Below are positions 32,634-41,973 of a stretch of 63,649 nucleotides of DNA, piece by piece. The notes beneath the pieces are model-generated. The model worked only from the letters and a program-made list of their open reading frames with translations, had not been told where the DNA came from and ran no database searches. The position numbers were made by a program, and so were the translations under genes. Origin of the DNA: CAZJHX01 sp964545715. GTDB taxonomy: Bacteria > Myxococcota_A > UBA9042 > GCA-2863065. Every line of letters begins with the position of its first letter. Position 1 is the stretch's first letter. The stretch lies in contig CAZJHX010000054.1 in assembly GCA_964545715.1 (NCBI GenBank), forward strand, positions 1-63,649, in the 5' to 3' direction.

Positions 32634-34471
32634 CCGTCCTCCTGCTCATCCGAGGCGCAGCGGAACCCCAGCGTAAAGGCGCGATACCCGGACTCGCGCA
32701 CGCGCCCCGCGCGGCAGGTGACGCCGCTGGGCGGGCTGTTTGAGCTGCCCCCCATCACCCAGCCCTGCGCCGTCCACTCCGCCGCGTTGCCGGCCATGTC
32801 GAGACAGCCCGACGGCGACACCCCGCCTGGATATGCGCCGACAGGAGCCACGTACAGATGCCCGTCGTGCTCGCCGCGCCGCTCACCACCGGTGTTGGCC
32901 AGCCCGGCATCCCAGACATCGCCCCACGGCCACCGGCGACCGTCGCGCCCACACGCCGCCAGGGTCCACTCCGAGCGCGTGGGTAGCCGCTTGCCGGCCC
33001 AACGCGCGTACGCGTATGCGTCCCACCAGTCCACGCCGACAACCGGGCGCTGTGGAGACCGCAGCTCCTCGCGACTCCAGGGCGCCAGCCGGCCGGCGGG
33101 CCGACGCGCGAGGAGCTCTGGACCCGGTCGCCAATACCGTGGCGTGTGGTCCTTGCCGCGCGGCTCATCCGGATGACAGAAGCGGTGCCCCGCGACCGCC
33201 AGAAACCGACCATAATCGGCGTTTGTGACCTCGGTCCGATCCAGAGCAACCCCACCGGCAAGCGGCGGCTCATCCACCACCGGCGACGCTACGGGACGCA
33301 GTGCGCCGGCGATGGGCGGACGCGTCAAGGGCGTCATCGTCTTCGGTGGCCCCGGCTGTTGCGGACGCGTCCCTGTTGCCGAGACGGCAGACCGCCCGCC
33401 GGCGCGGCCGCGACCCGCGCCGTACCACTTGGACGATCGGTGCACGACACCTCGCACGTCCACGATCAGGGCCTCTACCCCCGCGCGCTGCTCCACCCAG
33501 CGCATGCCCCGCTGTGGACCCATCACGAACACCGCGGTGGCAAACGCATCCGCTTCAACCGGATCGGCGGTCAGCACCGTGACACTCAACGCGCCGTCCG
33601 CGGGGCGACCTGTGCGTGGGTCCAGGATGTGGCCGTAGCCGCGACCGTCGCGAACGATTCGACGCTTGCCGTCGCCCGACGTCGCAACGGCGACGTCCCC
33701 GGCGTCAAAGCGCTCGATGGCGTGCTCCGGACGTCTCGGGTGCTCGACTGCCACGCGCCAGGGCCCCGTGGATTTGCGGCCGCGCAGCACCAGGTCGCCA
33801 CCGGCGCTGACAGCCGAACGGGTGACGCCGTGCGCGGCCAACACGTCCGCAATGCGCGCCGCCGCGTAGCCCTTGCCGACCGCGCCCAGATTCAACCGCA
33901 TGCCCGCGCGGGGTAACAACGCCGTACTGCGCTCCACGTCGATGCGAATTTGGTCGGCCCCGACCAGGGCCAACGCGGCGCTGATCGCGTCATCGGTCGG
34001 CAGCGCTCGGGTCGCGTCGCGAAAAGGCCAGACATCCCAGACCGCCCCAATGGTCACGTCAAACGCGCCGGCGGTGGCCTGGTGCAACGCGATCGACCGC
34101 TGCAGCAGCGCCAGGGTGTCGGCGCCCACCAGAACGGGAGCCTTGCCGGCCGCAGCGTTGATCCGGGAGACGTCACTGCCGGGACGCCACGAGCTGACCA
34201 CCTCATCCAGAGCCCGCAGCGCCTCCACCGCCTGGTCGAGCGCCGATTCAGCCACCGAGGGCGGCGCGTCCGCCACGATGGTGAACTGTGTCCCCATGGC
34301 GGACACCTCACGCGCGATCGTCCCGTCGTCGCGGTGTGCGCTGGCCGATGGGAGCGTCGCATCCGAACCCCAACCAGCATCACGCGGCGGCGCGGCCCGA
34401 CGATGAGTCAGCCCCCAAGCCAGGGCGAGGGCCACCCCGACAACAAACACCAGCCAGCGGGCGCGAGTCAT
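32630..34471 (-). CDS. apbE: FAD:protein FMN transferase (ApbE) fused to FGE-fold domain
   Basis: 613 residues. N-terminal anchor or signal (residues 5-19), then an ApbE domain (about 50-350) with MGTQFTIV, LNLGAVGKGYAAARI, SAGGDL and GHILDPRTGRP, and a C-terminal metal-site region VEADAFATAVFVMG. After a Pro/Gly linker an FGE-fold domain covers about 385-610 (VALDRTEVTNADYGRFL, KRLPTRSEW, MAGNAAEW, LGFRCA). ApbE enzymes attach FMN to Thr/Ser in exported or membrane proteins; the RnfD-like neighbour is the obvious target. The FGE part is the closest match in the window to the protein at 45060-45875. Confidence 0.88.
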   Translation of the reverse strand: MTRARWLVFVVGVALALAWGLTHRRAAPPRDAGWGSDATLPSASAHRDDGTIAREVSAMGTQFTIVADAPPSVAESALDQAVEALRALDEVVSSWRPGSDVSRINAAAGKAPVLVGADTLALLQRSIALHQATAGAFDVTIGAVWDVWPFRDATRALPTDDAISAALALVGADQIRIDVERSTALLPRAGMRLNLGAVGKGYAAARIADVLAAHGVTRSAVSAGGDLVLRGRKSTGPWRVAVEHPRRPEHAIERFDAGDVAVATSGDGKRRIVRDGRGYGHILDPRTGRPADGALSVTVLTADPVEADAFATAVFVMGPQRGMRWVEQRAGVEALIVDVRGVVHRSSKWYGAGRGRAGGRSAVSATGTRPQQPGPPKTMTPLTRPPIAGALRPVASPVVDEPPLAGGVALDRTEVTNADYGRFLAVAGHRFCHPDEPRGKDHTPRYWRPGPELLARRPAGRLAPWSREELRSPQRPVVGVDWWDAYAYARWAGKRLPTRSEWTLAACGRDGRRWPWGDVWDAGLANTGGERRGEHDGHLYVAPVGAYPGGVSPSGCLDMAGNAAEWTAQGWVMGGSSNSPPSGVTCRAGRVRESGYRAFTLGFRCASDEQEDG

Positions 34472-35265
34472 GGCGTCACCTCACGCGAGACAGCGCAGCG
34501 AAAGCCCACGTCCTCGTACCAGCGGTTGGGGGCCAGCGCATCGCGCCGAGACGGGCGAAGCACATCGCGGCCAACCGCCACCCAGGATGCCCCGCGTACC
34601 ACGCGTCGGGTCGAGCGCTCATTGCCGGCGACCGCATCAGCCGCCACAAACCGCGGCTCTGGGGGTGCGCCGTCTTCCGGTCCGACGGGATCCTGAGCGC
34701 GCTCGGGTCGCGCCGCGTAATCGGCCCACCGATAGCGGTCGTACCAGTCACCGACCCACTCGCGCACGTTGCCCAGCAGGTGCACGGCCCCGGACGGCGT
34801 GCGATCGCCTGCGCTCGCGGCAGGCGCGGGTCCGTCTTGTACGCGGCGCCCGATGACGGCCTCAGCGCGGTCCTGCACCTGCTGCGCGGCGCTCTCCCAC
34901 TCGGCCTCCGTCGGCAGTCGCCGGCCCGCCCACCCGCAGTAGGCAGCCGCGTCATGCCACGTCACCAGACGCACGGGTTGGTCCGCCGCTCCCCGTCGCC
35001 ACGGCCCGCGGACGCGATACCCGCTGGCCACCACGAATCGTGCGAAGCGCCGATGGCTCACCTCGGTCGCCTCCAGCCAGAACGGGCTAACCCGAACGAC
35101 CACCGGAGGCTGCTCATCGTACCGGCCGGCCGGGTCGCCCAGCCTGACATCACCGCCCGGCATTGCCACGAGCGGCGCCACATCGGACGGCGGCGCGGCC
35201 AGAACCGGGGCACTGGCCACGATGATGACCCCAGAAATCAGCGCGGCGGTAGTTGACGCTCTCAT
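34468..35265 (-). CDS. exported FGE-fold protein, type I
   Basis: 265 residues with a cleavable signal peptide (ending VLAAPP). FGE/SUMF1-type fold: VAMPGGDVRLG, VRLVTWHDAAAYCGWAGRRLPTEAEW split by a conserved His/Cys region, LLGNVREWVGDWYDRY, and the terminal GFRCA. The C-terminal Cys pair needed for formylglycine formation is absent, so it is not a sulfatase activator. Its closest relative here is 44200-45063 (shared GPWRRG, VTWHDA, GNERST). It overlaps both neighbours by 4 bases. Probably a structural or maturation partner of the multihaem proteins encoded upstream. Confidence 0.82.
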   Translation of the reverse strand: MRASTTAALISGVIIVASAPVLAAPPSDVAPLVAMPGGDVRLGDPAGRYDEQPPVVVRVSPFWLEATEVSHRRFARFVVASGYRVRGPWRRGAADQPVRLVTWHDAAAYCGWAGRRLPTEAEWESAAQQVQDRAEAVIGRRVQDGPAPAASAGDRTPSGAVHLLGNVREWVGDWYDRYRWADYAARPERAQDPVGPEDGAPPEPRFVAADAVAGNERSTRRVVRGASWVAVGRDVLRPSRRDALAPNRWYEDVGFRCAVSREVTP

Positions 35266-38200
35266 GGAATGCTCTGCACAAAAGCAACGAGGTCGTCGAT
35301 TTGGCGCGCCGATAGGTGCGAGGTGCCCCCGTGGGTATCAAAGGCGCGGTCGGCGGGGTTCAGCGCGCCGTCGTCACGTCGCCCGGTCGTCTCGTTCATG
35401 CCCACCTCAAGCCGTCCGGGCCGCGCCTCTTCAGGGCCCTGCATGACCGGCAGCCGAAACCGGCGCAGCGCCGGGTGATCCGGCGTACACAGCACCTCGC
35501 GCAGGGACCGAGCCCGCCCGTGGTGCAGAAACGTGGGCGGACGATCGAAGATCCCGCGCAGCTGCATGGTGGTGAAGCTGCCCTCCTGGTCGTCCACCCG
35601 CCCCGGATCGTCCGGCTCGAGATCCAGCTCGTCGACGCCGTTGGCCCGGTCGACCGCCCGCAGGCCCGCCAGCGTGTAGGACGCACCGCGTCGCGTCACG
35701 GTGGTCAGCTGAGGCAGGGCCCGGCGATCGTTGTTGGCCAGCACGCGGTCCTTGCGAGTGAACTCGGGCGCCGCATGACACTCGCCGCACATGACGCGCG
35801 CATCGTTGAACAGCTGCTGGCCGCGCGCCACGGCCGGCGCCTCGCGGTCAAACGGGTTGGGCAGCAGATGGTTGTTGCTGCCCAGCCATGCCGCCACGAA
35901 GCGGTAGAGGTCCCTCAAGCCGTAGGCGGCGCCGATCCATCGCATGCTCTGGTGGCGGATGAAGGCGTCGCGGCGCTCCTCCAGGGGGTACCAGTCGTCG
36001 CCCAGCGGGCGCACGGACACCCGCTCTTTCAGCTCTTCGTGCATCAGGCGACGCTCATCGGGCGGCACCGGCGAGGCCAGGTGTGTGAAATCGCCCGCCC
36101 AGACGGGCCGGTCAAAGTCGATCGAGCTGGCAGGCTCGTTGACGTCGGCGCCCTGTCCCTCCGACAAGCGGTGGGTGCCCTCGAAGTAGAAGGGCTGAAT
36201 GGCAAAGATGTTGCGCATCTGCGGGATCCCTAGCGTGCCGCCGGGGGTCAGATCGCCGTGCCGGTCCTGGCCGACCGTCTCGGCGGCGCCCCAGCCGCGT
36301 CCGTCACCCGTGTCGCGGTAATGACAGTGCAGGCAGGAGGTGTCCCCATCCGACGAGAAGACCGAGGTATGCACCACCAGCTCCCCCTTCTCGGCGTCCG
36401 TATCCAACGGCGGGCGGGTCAGGTCCCCCACCACGACCTCGCGCGCCTGGCCGGTGGCGCGATCAATGATCGACAGCGTCTCGGCAAGCTCGTTGACGAC
36501 CACGAGCCGGTCCTCGGCAACGACAACTCCTATCGGGCGCAGGCCCGTCTCGTAGACCTCCACCGGCTCGAGACGATCAGACGGGTCGGGCGCGTTCGGT
36601 CTCACGCGGTACTCGACCAGCTCGGAGGTGCCGGACATGGAGACAAAGAGCCGGTCGCCGTCCACCGCGGCGACCTCCGGAAAGGCCCCGATCACGCGCT
36701 GCAGCTCCGGCGGGATGTCGCCTTTGATGTCGCCGCTGGTGGCCTCCGCCGTATCAGACGTGTAGCGGACCCACCCGGCGTGGGCCTCGTAGGTGCTCGC
36801 GTGCAGCTGATAGCTCAGCGACGTCGGCGCGTCGGCCGCCGGCAGGGCCAGCTGGGACAGATCGATGGCCACGATGTCGTTTTGAATGTCGCGCATTTTG
36901 AACGCCCAGGTACCGTCGACCGCGTCGAAGGGCCCCATAACCGCCTGCTGCGAGAGCGGGTAGGGATCGGTGGTCACGGTGTCGCGCAAGACGGTCCACT
37001 GCGCGGACGGATGAGCCGGATCCCAGGTCTCGGCCCCGTGCGGATCACGAGCCTTCGGCGCCCCGAACCCCGCCCCCAGCGACAAGACGATCAGCTGGTC
37101 GCGCTCCCCATGCTGGTCGGGCACGACGGCCAGATGGTTGGCCAGGTTCTGCAGATAGATCCCACCGACCTGGGTGTTGGCCTGCACGTCCACGACGGCA
37201 ACATCCATGGTGCCGGTGTTTCCGACAAAGAGGTGCTGCCCGCCGGGCGAGAGCACCAGCTCCTTGGGCCGGCTACCGGCGTTGCCCACCCGAATACCCG
37301 GGCCGTCGGCGGCGCCCTCGATCCAGTCGATCAGCGCCGCAAGCTCGGGCTCATCCGGGGCGAAGAGAGCGCCGCCGGTATGAAACTCGCCCGTAACACG
37401 CCGGTCACCATAGCCGCCGGCCGACATGGGGATTACGGAGCGCACCAACGGGCTGGCCAGGGCGTCTCCCGGCACCGAGTTTTCGATGGCGGACAGAAAG
37501 TTTTGCACCGGATCGGGGCCCGCGACAAAGCCGCCCGTCGGCTGGGCGTGACAGCGCCCACAGCGCCCGCGCAGTACAGCGTTGATGCCGGCAACGCCGA
37601 CCGCCGCTGCGTCATCGACTTCGGCTGCGGACGCGCCCCTGGCCGCCAACGCGGCGCGCAGCTGGGTGGAGATCCGGGCGTCGCCAAAGAACACCGCTTC
37701 ATCGAAGCCGCCTATCTCGCGGACCTTGCCGCGCAGGGTGTCAGCATCCGGCTCCAGGTCCACGACCAGCACCTGATCGAGGTACCGCACTGCGACCGTG
37801 GCGCGCCGCCCGTCGGGGCTGAAGGCCAGCCCCTGCGCGTAATAATCCAGTCCGATGCGGCCGGTCACGCGGTCCGTCGCGGTGTCGATGACGCTCAGGT
37901 AGTTGGACAGCTCATGGGTCACGACGATGAAGCGCCCACCCGGATGCAGAAACGGGGCATGAGGACGCCGCCCGACAGTGAGACGCGTGACCACCTCCGC
38001 GGCCGCCAGATCCACGACGGCAATTGTGGAGCCCGGCTCGGCCTCGGTGCCGGGCAAGGCGACATACGCGCGTCGCTCGTCCGGCCCCAGCACCACTCGC
38101 GACGGCCGATCGCGGTGCGGCTGCGGCTCGGGGACCGGGTTGTTGTTGGCCACAGGGTCGAGGTCGCGCGGCACAAAAGGCTGCCGGTAACGCCACACGT

Positions 38201-38390
38201 GGCTGGCGGGGCGGCCGAACCGGTTCCGGCGATAGGTGGTGGGCGCCGCCACTTCTTCGTGCACGGCCGGACCGTCCGGGCTTCGCGCCGAGGTCGGGGT
38301 AAGCCGGCCGCTGGCGAAAACCGCCGCCAGCGACGCGACGACCAGCGTCAGCGCCAGGGCGTGAAGTGTGGCCAGGCGAGGGATCCTCAT
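35262..38390 (-). CDS. HzsBC-like fusion: YVTN beta-propeller with CCP/MauG-type dihaem domain
   Basis: 1042 residues with an N-terminal signal peptide. Residues ~90-680 form a YncE-type propeller (for example TIAVVDLAAAEVVTRLTVG, YLSVIDTATDRVTG, LSIIDRATG) that carries an inserted haem site CGRCH at 277-281. From about 680 a cytochrome-peroxidase/MauG-like domain has CLHCH (686) and CGECH (868), then FLHHGRARSLREVL and DTHGGTSHLSARQIDDLVAFV. A propeller joined to a CCP-like dihaem domain is the plan of hydrazine synthase beta+gamma (fused HzsBC in some anammox bacteria); the propeller haem is extra. Overlaps the HzsA-like gene by 4 bases. Confidence 0.78.
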   Translation of the reverse strand: MRIPRLATLHALALTLVVASLAAVFASGRLTPTSARSPDGPAVHEEVAAPTTYRRNRFGRPASHVWRYRQPFVPRDLDPVANNNPVPEPQPHRDRPSRVVLGPDERRAYVALPGTEAEPGSTIAVVDLAAAEVVTRLTVGRRPHAPFLHPGGRFIVVTHELSNYLSVIDTATDRVTGRIGLDYYAQGLAFSPDGRRATVAVRYLDQVLVVDLEPDADTLRGKVREIGGFDEAVFFGDARISTQLRAALAARGASAAEVDDAAAVGVAGINAVLRGRCGRCHAQPTGGFVAGPDPVQNFLSAIENSVPGDALASPLVRSVIPMSAGGYGDRRVTGEFHTGGALFAPDEPELAALIDWIEGAADGPGIRVGNAGSRPKELVLSPGGQHLFVGNTGTMDVAVVDVQANTQVGGIYLQNLANHLAVVPDQHGERDQLIVLSLGAGFGAPKARDPHGAETWDPAHPSAQWTVLRDTVTTDPYPLSQQAVMGPFDAVDGTWAFKMRDIQNDIVAIDLSQLALPAADAPTSLSYQLHASTYEAHAGWVRYTSDTAEATSGDIKGDIPPELQRVIGAFPEVAAVDGDRLFVSMSGTSELVEYRVRPNAPDPSDRLEPVEVYETGLRPIGVVVAEDRLVVVNELAETLSIIDRATGQAREVVVGDLTRPPLDTDAEKGELVVHTSVFSSDGDTSCLHCHYRDTGDGRGWGAAETVGQDRHGDLTPGGTLGIPQMRNIFAIQPFYFEGTHRLSEGQGADVNEPASSIDFDRPVWAGDFTHLASPVPPDERRLMHEELKERVSVRPLGDDWYPLEERRDAFIRHQSMRWIGAAYGLRDLYRFVAAWLGSNNHLLPNPFDREAPAVARGQQLFNDARVMCGECHAAPEFTRKDRVLANNDRRALPQLTTVTRRGASYTLAGLRAVDRANGVDELDLEPDDPGRVDDQEGSFTTMQLRGIFDRPPTFLHHGRARSLREVLCTPDHPALRRFRLPVMQGPEEARPGRLEVGMNETTGRRDDGALNPADRAFDTHGGTSHLSARQIDDLVAFVQSIP

Positions 38391-41300
38391 GGCGCAGCTT
38401 GCTGCGAGCCGCCCTCGAACGGGCAGCCCAGGTCGATCCAGCGCACCAGGGTCAACAGCTCATCCGGCGTCAGCCCGGCCTCTGTGGGGTGCGGCAGACC
38501 GGGCGTCGCCACGGTGCCGGGGGCTCTGAGCTCGCGCCCCGTCAACTTCTCCAGCAGCGGGCTCTCGGCGGCCAGGCCCTCGCGCTCATTCACAAAGCGA
38601 CGTCGCCCGGGGGCGCCGGACAGGAGGCTGCGGTACGCCGTGGTCCAGGCGCCGGACGGTGTGTCGCTGAGATCCAGCCCGGCGTCGGGAGCGCTGGCGC
38701 CGTGGCAGTGCGCGCAGCGGCGGTCGAGCACGGGCTGCACGTCCCGCCGAAAATCGACCTCGATGGGCGCAACCTCGGCGGGCGGGCGGGCGCGCTCGAT
38801 GGTCGCATCCCAGTTCGCTAATACGCGGGAGGCCCCTGACACCAGATCCGGGGGACCCAATCCGTCCGCCGGACGACCCGTCAGGGAGCCGTGACAGCCG
38901 GCACAGCGCAGCGGAAAGATCGAGCGCGGGATGGAGAAGGTCAGGCGCTCGCCCGGGTGCAGATAGAACCAGCGGCTCATGGAGTGCAGCGCCATACGGT
39001 CCTTGTCGAGCCCCTGAATGATCAGCGGCGTCTCCGAAGGCACCCGGGCGTAGAACGAGCCGTCCGGCTCCAGCGGTATTTCGGCCAGAATGCGCTGGCG
39101 CTCGTGAACCCCGATGCTCACCGGGGTGGCGGCCGGGTCCAGCGCGGGCACCCGTCGCACATCCGCGCGGGTCGGCGGCACCTGCTCCACGATGCGCACC
39201 CAGCGCAGGTCGTCATCCCGAATCGCCCGGGCCCCCGCGGGGGCAAAGCTGTTCAAGAACGACTGCAGAAGCGGGTAGTCGTAGCACTCGATCTCGCCCG
39301 GGGCGCCGGGCGACGCGCGCAAGACGCCGTCGATGCGCTTGGGGTGAGCGGCCCTGGCAGCCATCGTGAGCTTCTGATGGGTGACGGCCTTGGCCTTCAG
39401 GCGCACCATGATCGGCCGGGGGTTGGTCTCGGCAAAACCGGGGCTGCCCGCGGCGGCGACCGGCTCCAGGACCACCCGCCCCGCCCGCTGACCGTCCGGT
39501 GACTGCAACCCGTCCGGAAAGCGGAGGCGGACGATGTTGAAATCCGGCCGCGCTGTGGGATCCAGATGATCAAACGGTCCGCGAGCCCAGGCCGCCAGAA
39601 TCGTGCCGTCCGGCATGGGCCACGGGTCACGAAACGCGCCGCCGAACGCCACGCCAGTGACCGGCACGGCGTCCGGTCCCGTCTCGGGCAACACGGGGAC
39701 GGCGGCGGGCAGATAGCGCACGCCGGCAGATTCCGGCACGGGCTGGCCGGTGGTGAAGGGCAGCCGGTCCATCGGGTTGTCCGGCTCGATCGCGGGTCCA
39801 AAGCCGTGATCGTTGAGCAACAGGGCGCCGCCGCCCCACAGGTTGCGCGGATCGATCGCCAGGCGCACCTCCAGCCCCGACGCCAGCTCACGGGAGTCCA
39901 GCAAAAGCGGGTACCGAGAGCGGTTGCCGCCCTGAATATGGTAGTCGAAGCCGCCCGCCATGATGCGGTAGATCGCGCCGTTGAAGACCGGCCGGTCAGC
40001 CTGGTAGCCGCGATTGCGGACGCTGGTGAACATGACCTCGCCAGACGTGCGCATGGTCGGCCGGCGCTCCTGGGCGCTGGTGAAGGTCATGCGTCTGGCC
40101 GACTGGGCGAACCGGTCGGGCACCGCGCGCCAGAGGTCAAACGCCGGCCGATAGTCCGCGCTGAGGGCGTCGATGGTGTAGACCGTCCGCGCATCGGGTG
40201 CGGATGGCAGCGCCCGATCGAGCGTGAGCCGCCCGCCGGCCTCATGCCGGACGATGCGTCTCTGCTCGCCGCGATGGGGGCCGTCTACGATGACAAGCGC
40301 GCGCCCGTCGAACGTCCCGGCGGCCTCGGTGCGCTGGTGGTCGATCAGCGTGCTCGGGTCGCCACCGTCCGCCTCGCCGAGAAGCTCCGGGGATGAGGAC
40401 AGCGCCCAGGTCCCGACCTGATTGGACGCATAGACGACCACAACCCGATCCAGCTGCACACCCGCAACATCGACGGGGTCGGGCGCATAGATCGGGTCGA
40501 TGTGATGCAGCAGCGCGCCGTCGTCCAGGCGCCCGCCCGCGGGACTAAGCCGCTCCAACGCGTCGGGATCGGCTCGCAGGCTCTCGTCGATGGGCAGTTG
40601 ATACAGGGCGAATCCACTATCGGCAGAGGTCCGCATCGACAAGACGATCGCTCGGCCGTCGTGGCGGACATCGAAGGCCTGGATCTCCGCCCCCGCCACC
40701 GCCAGCAGGTCATGGGGTGTGTCCGCGCCCTCGGGCAGCACCATCAAGCGGGTGCCGGGATGGAACGTCTGCAGGTCGAAAAAGCGACGCGGCGCGTCCC
40801 GTGGGCCCTGCAAAAAAGCGATCCCACGCAGCCTGCCCAGCGTCGGCTCGTCGATCGGCTCGGCTCCGGACCGCAGCCGCGCCGCAAGCTCCTCACGCTC
40901 CAAGCGCATCCACTGCAGCAGAATCTCCACATCGGGATCGGACAACGACTCAAAGAACTGCCGATTGCCGCCTCGCTGGTGAACACCGCCCTCGGAGATC
41001 GGCAGGTTCTTGACCAGCAGCCTGCTCCGCGCCAGGTCCCCGCCCAAATTGACGAAGCGGCAGACTTTGCCCAGCGCCACGCGCCGATTCGCCTCCAACA
41101 TCCGGGGCGACAAACGCGCAGGAGTCCCCACGCCAGAGCCTGCCAGCGGCGCCAGCGGCGCGATCAGCTTCAGGTCATTGAAGGTGTTGGGACCGTGACA
41201 CGACTCGACAAAGCAGCCGTTGCGCCGAAACACGTCGACGACCTCATCGCGAAACAGGGTCTGGGCGGGCGAGAGCGCGGGCGCCGGCTCAGGATTGCGG

Positions 41301-41827
41301 GCGATCTCCGCGCCCACCCACGCCAGCAGCCGCCGGTAGTCCGGGTCATCCGGTTCGGTAAAGACGTCGATACCGCGGTGCGGCTGTCCGCCCAGCGCCT
41401 GGCTCAGCGGCGCGCGCAGCAGCGGGCTGTACTCGGGGCCCGCTTGTCGATCCACGCGCGGCGCGGCGCCGGTCTCCCCGTGCGCCTTGCCATCCGCGCT
41501 CCAGACGCCGAGCACGACCTCCCGCACAGCGGCCAGCGTCTCGGCGTCGCGCGGAATCCGCCCATCGGCCGCGACCGGAAACCGCAGGTGTGCGGCGTGG
41601 TCGGGCTCGCTCATGAAGGCCCGCCACACCGCGACGCCACCGGCTACAGCATGGCAGCCAAGCCCGCACCGCCGCTCCAAGATGGAGACGACGTGTCGCT
41701 CAAAGTCCGACGTCTGTGGCGCATGAGCGGCAGCCTGGTGTTGCCATGTTGCGGACGGATCGGCGCATCCGAGCGCAGCAAGGGCCAGAACCGCACCCAT
41801 CGCGCGAAACCACGCAACCGTGTGCAT
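38387..41827 (-). CDS. HzsA-like multihaem beta-propeller lipoprotein (module A)
   Basis: 1146 residues, lipobox ALGC near residue 21. The N-terminal cytochrome region has CGLGCH (54-59, CX3CH) and CFVESCH (205-211, CX4CH). The middle is a PD40-type propeller (VMFTSVRNRGYQADRPVFNG, GGNRSRYPLLL, PMPDGTILAAW). The C-terminal part has SETPLIIQGLDKDRMALHSM just before CAGCH (975), then CAHCH (1038) in a small cytochrome domain ending TLVRWIDLGC. The order of domains and the LD.D.MAL.SM lead-in to a haem follow the hydrazine synthase alpha subunit. The Tyr that I recall four residues after the alpha haem His in the anammox enzyme is Thr here, so chemistry may differ. First gene of operon A. Confidence 0.72.
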   Translation of the reverse strand: MHTVAWFRAMGAVLALAALGCADPSATWQHQAAAHAPQTSDFERHVVSILERRCGLGCHAVAGGVAVWRAFMSEPDHAAHLRFPVAADGRIPRDAETLAAVREVVLGVWSADGKAHGETGAAPRVDRQAGPEYSPLLRAPLSQALGGQPHRGIDVFTEPDDPDYRRLLAWVGAEIARNPEPAPALSPAQTLFRDEVVDVFRRNGCFVESCHGPNTFNDLKLIAPLAPLAGSGVGTPARLSPRMLEANRRVALGKVCRFVNLGGDLARSRLLVKNLPISEGGVHQRGGNRQFFESLSDPDVEILLQWMRLEREELAARLRSGAEPIDEPTLGRLRGIAFLQGPRDAPRRFFDLQTFHPGTRLMVLPEGADTPHDLLAVAGAEIQAFDVRHDGRAIVLSMRTSADSGFALYQLPIDESLRADPDALERLSPAGGRLDDGALLHHIDPIYAPDPVDVAGVQLDRVVVVYASNQVGTWALSSSPELLGEADGGDPSTLIDHQRTEAAGTFDGRALVIVDGPHRGEQRRIVRHEAGGRLTLDRALPSAPDARTVYTIDALSADYRPAFDLWRAVPDRFAQSARRMTFTSAQERRPTMRTSGEVMFTSVRNRGYQADRPVFNGAIYRIMAGGFDYHIQGGNRSRYPLLLDSRELASGLEVRLAIDPRNLWGGGALLLNDHGFGPAIEPDNPMDRLPFTTGQPVPESAGVRYLPAAVPVLPETGPDAVPVTGVAFGGAFRDPWPMPDGTILAAWARGPFDHLDPTARPDFNIVRLRFPDGLQSPDGQRAGRVVLEPVAAAGSPGFAETNPRPIMVRLKAKAVTHQKLTMAARAAHPKRIDGVLRASPGAPGEIECYDYPLLQSFLNSFAPAGARAIRDDDLRWVRIVEQVPPTRADVRRVPALDPAATPVSIGVHERQRILAEIPLEPDGSFYARVPSETPLIIQGLDKDRMALHSMSRWFYLHPGERLTFSIPRSIFPLRCAGCHGSLTGRPADGLGPPDLVSGASRVLANWDATIERARPPAEVAPIEVDFRRDVQPVLDRRCAHCHGASAPDAGLDLSDTPSGAWTTAYRSLLSGAPGRRRFVNEREGLAAESPLLEKLTGRELRAPGTVATPGLPHPTEAGLTPDELLTLVRWIDLGCPFEGGSQQAAP

Positions 41828-41869
41828 GCGACCAAGTTACGGATCGGCCCCCGGCCACAACATCCATCA

Positions 41870-41885
41870 AATGACCTAGTCGAAA
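41870..41885. promoter_or_regulatory. imperfect palindrome upstream of operon A
   Basis: AATGACCTAGTCGAAA agrees at 11 of 16 positions with the perfect palindrome upstream of operon B (55040-55055), including the CCTAG core. It lies 43 bases before the start of the HzsA-like gene and in the divergent promoter region shared with the gene at 41974. It could be a degenerate operator; chance is possible. Confidence 0.3.
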
Positions 41886-41973
41886 GACGGCTGATGCGGC
41901 CACGGCACGGACCTGTGTCAGTAGAGAGTCGGGTCCCCGAGCGAGCATGCGGCCGTCCCGGCACACTGAAGAC

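Noticed and set aside
34468..35265. Annotating the FGE-fold proteins as formylglycine-generating enzymes
   Set aside because: None has the C-terminal active-site cysteine pair and no sulfatase gene is present.
36258..38894. Long plus-strand open frame opposite the HzsBC-like gene
   Set aside because: Antisense shadow; no recognisable domain, whereas the minus strand has haem, propeller and CCP motifs. The same holds for 49010-51271 and 40502-42004.
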